This document shows positions 60,753 through 64,000 of a stretch of 64,000 bases of DNA, piece after piece. Position 1 is the first letter of the stretch. Every line of letters starts with the position of its first letter. The stretch lies in the NCBI GenBank assembly GCA_028277985.1, contig JANQFG010000023.1, positions 26,868 through 90,867 of the forward strand, in the 5' to 3' direction. This stretch comes from a bacterium. GTDB lineage: Bacteria; Desulfobacterota; DSWW01. The notes under the pieces were generated by a model. The model was not told the origin of the DNA. It searched no databases and was given only the letters and a program-made list of their open reading frames with translations. Both the position numbers and the translations under genes were made by a program.

Positions 60753-61697
60753 TTAGCGTCTGGAAGCCCCCTTGGCCGCAAGCTTCTTCCGGCCAGACCG
60801 CGCCCGGATCGTCTCCCAGTAGGCAACCACGGGGCTCGCAATGTAGATCGACGAGTAGGTGCCCACCAGAACACCGATGATCAGGGCAAAAGCGAAGTTG
60901 TGGATCACCGGCCCTCCCAGGATGAACAGGGTCGCAACCACGATCAGGGTCGTCAGGGAGGTGAGCAGGGTCCGGCTCAAGGTTTCGTTCACGCTCTCGT
61001 TGATGACCCGATCGATACTCTGTCGCCGGATTCTTCTCATGTTCTCCCGGATTCGGTCGAAAACGACGATCGTATCGTTGATGGAGTAACCGATGATCGT
61101 CAGGATCGCGGCAACGATCGGCAGATCGATTTCCTTGTTCAGGATCGAAAACACGCCGATCGTGATCATTGCATCGTGGATGAGGGCCAGGATCGCACCC
61201 ACGGCGAACCGGAATTCGAACCGCCACGTGACGTAGATCAGAATGCCTGCGATCGCATAGAACACCGCATTGATACCCTTCCTGCGCAGCTCGGCGCCCA
61301 CCTTCGGCCCGACCAGCTCCGTCCTTCTCAACTCAAAGCTCTTCGCACCGAAACGTTCCTTGAGCGCCTCCTCGAGGGTCAGCTGCAGGCCCTGGAGATC
61401 GGTCTCCTTCTTCTCCACGCGGACCAGGAACTCACGATCCTCCTCGCGCCCGAATTCCTGCACCACCACCTGGCCGAGATCGATCTTCTGCAATGCTTCA
61501 CGCAGATCGGCTATCTCGACCTCCTGGTGAAACTTGAATTGAAGGAGAATACCCCCCGCAAAATCGATCCCGTAGTTCGGCCCGCCTTTGGCCCAGAGGG
61601 AGAGGAGGGAAGCGAGCAGGAGAAGGCCGGAGACTACCAGGGCCATCTTCCGGAATCTGAGAAAATCGATATTGATACCTGGCTTGATGAACTCCAT
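60753..61697 (-). CDS. secF: protein translocase subunit SecF
   Basis: A 314-residue SecF, which with SecD uses the proton gradient to help preprotein release. Signature ISEFLR-equivalent opening INIDFLRFRKMALVVSG, then YGIDFAGGILLQFKF, and the C-terminal helices with GYSINDTIVVFDRIRENMRR. It starts 24 bases after secD. Confidence 0.95.
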   Translation of the reverse strand: MEFIKPGINIDFLRFRKMALVVSGLLLLASLLSLWAKGGPNYGIDFAGGILLQFKFHQEVEIADLREALQKIDLGQVVVQEFGREEDREFLVRVEKKETDLQGLQLTLEEALKERFGAKSFELRRTELVGPKVGAELRRKGINAVFYAIAGILIYVTWRFEFRFAVGAILALIHDAMITIGVFSILNKEIDLPIVAAILTIIGYSINDTIVVFDRIRENMRRIRRQSIDRVINESVNETLSRTLLTSLTTLIVVATLFILGGPVIHNFAFALIIGVLVGTYSSIYIASPVVAYWETIRARSGRKKLAAKGASRR

Positions 61698-61721
61698 TAA
61701 AATCCCCTCTTATCTCTTTTA

Positions 61722-63323
61722 TCAGATGGCGATCGACTTCACGCGCCTGACCAGAATCAGGTAGTCGAAGATCTGTCGTGTGAAGTACATGGCGAGCAGC
61801 ACGCTCCAGAACACGCCGATGATCAGTGTTACTGCGAATCCCTGTACCGGCCCGGTACCGAACTGGAAGAGCACGATGGCGGCGATCATGGTCGTGATGT
61901 TCGCGTCCAGGATCGTCAGCAGGGCCTTCTTGTAGCCGCTGTCCACGGCGGCTCGGGGCGTCTTGCCGACACGCAGCTCCTCCCGTATCCGCTCGAAGAT
62001 GATCACGTTCGCATCGACAGCCATGCCTACCGTCAGCACGAGCCCGGCAATGCCCGGAAGCGAGAGTGTCGCCTTCAGGGCCGCCAGCGTCGCCATGACC
62101 AGGAAGAGGTTGAGAACGAGAGAAAGGTCGGCCACCAGGCCCGCGACCCGGTAGTAGATTGCCATGAAGACCAATACGAGCATCCCGCCCACAACGATGG
62201 AGAGAAGACCCTGTCGAATCGAATCGGAGCCGAGCGAGGGGCCCACGGCCCGCTTCTCGGCAATTTCCACCGGCGCGGGCAGAGAGCCGGCCCGCAGCAC
62301 GATTGCCAGATCCCGGGCCTCGTCGGAGGTGAAGTTGCCCTCGATGACCGCCTGGCCGCCGTAGTGGGCCTGCCGGATCACCGGAGCGGAGTAGATGTTC
62401 CCGTCCAGGATGATGGCCAGCCGTTTGTTCACGTTCTCCGCGGCGATCTGGTCGAAAAGCCTCGAGCCCCTGGGATTGAACCGGATGGCCACATGGGGCT
62501 GGTTGTAGGTGCGGTCGAACTGCACGCGGGCGTCCGCAAGCGCGTCGCCCGTCATGAGACTCCGCTTCTCGATCAACAGGGGGATCTTCTTGGTGCGGTT
62601 CGTCTCCGGATCGTAGCTCCGTTGATACAGGATCTCGCTGCCCGGCGGCACGGTTCCGTCGAGAGCCGCTTCCAGGCTGTGATCCTCGTCGACGACCTTG
62701 AACTCGAGCACCGCGGTCTGGCCGATCAACTTGATGGCCCGCTCCGGATCCTTCACGCCCGGCAGCTGGACGAGAATGCGGTTGTCGCTCTCCCGCTGGA
62801 TCGTCGGCTCGGAGACCCCGTACTGGTCGATTCGATTCCGAATCGTCTCCAGTGCCTGGTCCACGGCCGCTTCCTTGATCGCCTTGGCCTCGCGGTCCGT
62901 GATCCCCAGAACATAGTCGATGCCCCGCCGCCCCTCGTCCGTGGAGTAGGACTTCAGGTTCCCGAACTCACCGGAAAGGATCTCGTCGAACCGGTCCCGA
63001 TCGGAGAGGCTGACGCCGGCGATCTTGAACCGATCCGCGCCCTCCGTGCCGATCGAGTCGTAGAAGATGTCCTTCTTTCGGAGGACCTCTTTCATGTCGA
63101 GGACGAGCCGCTCGATGGTACCCTCCACGGCCTTGTCCTCTTCCACCTCCAGGATCAGATGAATACCACCCTGAAGGTCGAGGCCGAGGTGCACCTTCTC
63201 CTTCGGCAGGAAGTCGGCCCACCACTCCGGAAGCTCCTTCGTGAACGTGGGCATCAGGTACATCAGGGCGCCGGCGAACACGACCGCCGTAATAATGAAT
63301 CTCCATTTCAGGCTCTTCGTCAT
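61722..63323 (-). CDS. secD: protein translocase subunit SecD
   Basis: A 533-residue SecD with an N-terminal helix, the signature VHLGLDLQGGIHLILEVE, the periplasmic P1 domain, and C-terminal helices containing LTVGMAVDANVIIFERIREELR. The order tgt-yajC-secD-secF is the classical bacterial arrangement. Confidence 0.96.
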   Translation of the reverse strand: MTKSLKWRFIITAVVFAGALMYLMPTFTKELPEWWADFLPKEKVHLGLDLQGGIHLILEVEEDKAVEGTIERLVLDMKEVLRKKDIFYDSIGTEGADRFKIAGVSLSDRDRFDEILSGEFGNLKSYSTDEGRRGIDYVLGITDREAKAIKEAAVDQALETIRNRIDQYGVSEPTIQRESDNRILVQLPGVKDPERAIKLIGQTAVLEFKVVDEDHSLEAALDGTVPPGSEILYQRSYDPETNRTKKIPLLIEKRSLMTGDALADARVQFDRTYNQPHVAIRFNPRGSRLFDQIAAENVNKRLAIILDGNIYSAPVIRQAHYGGQAVIEGNFTSDEARDLAIVLRAGSLPAPVEIAEKRAVGPSLGSDSIRQGLLSIVVGGMLVLVFMAIYYRVAGLVADLSLVLNLFLVMATLAALKATLSLPGIAGLVLTVGMAVDANVIIFERIREELRVGKTPRAAVDSGYKKALLTILDANITTMIAAIVLFQFGTGPVQGFAVTLIIGVFWSVLLAMYFTRQIFDYLILVRRVKSIAI

Positions 63324-63372
63324 CGTTTTGTCAGCCCCATTCCAAAAGAGAGTTAAAAGGGTTCGACCTGAC

Positions 63373-63723
63373 TCAAGGGCTCTTGTCGGTCGCAGGTTTC
63401 GGCTTCGTCCCGGAGATGTTGCCTCGCTGCACCTTGATCCGAACCTTGTCCGCCACCTCCAGGGTCACCACATTTTCGGTGATCCCGGTCACCTTTCCGT
63501 GGAGCCCGCCGCTGGTGATGACCTCGTCCCCTTTCTTCAGGGCGTTCAAGAAGTCCCTGTGCTGTTTCGTTCGTTTCTGCTGGGGTCGGATCAACAGAAT
63601 ATAGAACACGAGGAACATCAGCAACAGAGGCAACAAAGCCCCCATCATCCCGCCACCGGGTGCTCCACCTGCGGCGCCGCCGGCTCCTCCCGGCTGCATA
63701 GCCATCGCATAAGCCAGAACCAT
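63373..63723 (-). CDS. yajC: preprotein translocase subunit YajC
   Basis: A 116-residue SecDF-associated membrane protein. One helix (LPLLLMFLVFYILLIRPQQKRTK) followed by the cytoplasmic GDEVITSGGLHGKV domain. ATG 63723 has AGGAGGA upstream; a further in-frame TTG is unlikely. A Gly/Ala-rich stretch precedes the helix. It follows tgt by 17 bases. Confidence 0.93.
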   Translation of the reverse strand: MVLAYAMAMQPGGAGGAAGGAPGGGMMGALLPLLLMFLVFYILLIRPQQKRTKQHRDFLNALKKGDEVITSGGLHGKVTGITENVVTLEVADKVRIKVQRGNISGTKPKPATDKSP

Positions 63724-63740
63724 CTTCTCTTCCTCCTGAT

Positions 63741-64000
63741 TCAAACCTGGATTTTCTGGGATGACGCCTCCGCCATGATCTCCATGCCCTCTCCGCCCCC
63801 GTCCTCTTCGGAGGCATCGAAACGCTTAAAAAAGGCCCGGGAGAACTCGGCAAAGGTGCCGGACCGAATCGCCTCCCGTATTCTCTCCATCAGCACCTGA
63901 TAGAAATAGAGGTTGTGGATGCTTGTCAGCCGGTACACGAGCAGTTCCCTGGCCAGGAAAAGATGGCGCAGATAGGCCCGCGAATAGTTCCGGCAAGCGT
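63741..64000 (-). CDS. tgt: queuine tRNA-ribosyltransferase (C-terminal end)
   Basis: Only the last 86 codons are in the window; the start lies beyond base 64000. The visible CRNYSRAYLRHLFLARELL and RLTSIHNLYFYQVLMERIREAI match the TGT C-terminus, including the Cys of the zinc site. TGT exchanges guanine for preQ1/queuine at position 34 of His/Asn/Asp/Tyr tRNAs. The context, followed by yajC, is the usual one. Confidence 0.93.
   Translation of the reverse strand, partial: ACRNYSRAYLRHLFLARELLVYRLTSIHNLYFYQVLMERIREAIRSGTFAEFSRAFFKRFDASEEDGGGEGMEIMAEASSQKIQV

Overview
The window is 64 kb of GC-rich bacterial chromosome (about 60% GC by eye), densely coding, with many 1-4 base start/stop overlaps. 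The gene content points to a Desulfobacterota (deltaproteobacteria-like) anaerobe: an Hmc/Tmc/Dsr-type transmembrane redox complex with a tetraheme cytochrome, System II cytochrome c maturation (ResB/CcsA), an aldehyde:ferredoxin oxidoreductase with its own ferredoxin, a small protein resembling the acetyl-CoA synthase corrinoid protein, a second EF-G, DUF4321, a phasin and a membrane-bound sigma-54 activator. The phylum is inferred from gene content; there is no rRNA in the window.

Layout. 1-5.6 kb (+): end of an LTxxQ periplasmic protein, a DUF1566 lipoprotein, murI, glutamate dehydrogenase, a DUF4034-like secreted protein. 5.6-18.5 kb (mostly -): secreted Cys-rich protein, amidohydrolase, QueG-like Fe-S protein, carboxylesterase, methyltransferase, AOR plus ferredoxin, EF-G, ccsA/resB, with a 178 bp nested inverted-repeat element in the middle. 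18.8-20.2 kb (+): polyamine pair speD-speE. 20.2-24.8 kb (-): the redox complex. 24.9-34.2 kb: minimal corrinoid-protein-like gene, acyl-CoA dehydrogenase, 3D-domain lipoprotein, fxsA, tRNA-Ala(GGC) with promoter and terminator, methyltransferase/zinc-ribbon protein, a 64% lysine histone-H1-like protein, PflX-type radical SAM protein, gloB, ppiD. 34.5-39.9 kb (+): the complete rod-shape operon mreBCD-mrdA-rodA. 40-44.7 kb: trxA (-), then gmhA, a DHS-like protein, an endonuclease III homologue, SAM hydrolase and site-2 protease (+). 44.8-52.5 kb: phasin (-), DUF4321, VWA protein, PfkB kinase, dodecin, glmS, pcrA (+). 52.5-54.5 kb: an ACP/LnmK-like fusion (-) and smpB (+). 55-64 kb (-): sigma-54 activator, nadA, recJ, DUF456, secF, secD, yajC and the end of tgt.

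How the parts connect. ResB/CcsA would attach heme to the tetraheme cytochrome of the redox complex. mreBCD-mrdA-rodA, murI and glmS serve the cell wall; tgt-yajC-secD-secF is the usual preprotein translocation cluster. The phasin has an operator-like palindrome inside its promoter, suggesting repressor control.

Most unusual items: (1) a membrane-anchored sigma-54 activator flanked by copies of one 13 bp motif, with a near-consensus sigma-54 promoter downstream that reads toward the antisense strand of smpB; (2) an acyl-carrier domain fused to a LnmK-like acyltransferase/decarboxylase with no polyketide cluster; (3) a stand-alone corrinoid-protein-like polypeptide lacking the TIM barrel; (4) an endonuclease III homologue whose UGA stop sits exactly where the fourth cluster cysteine belongs; (5) families of degenerate intergenic repeats. 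No CRISPR array, prophage, integrase or transposase gene was seen.
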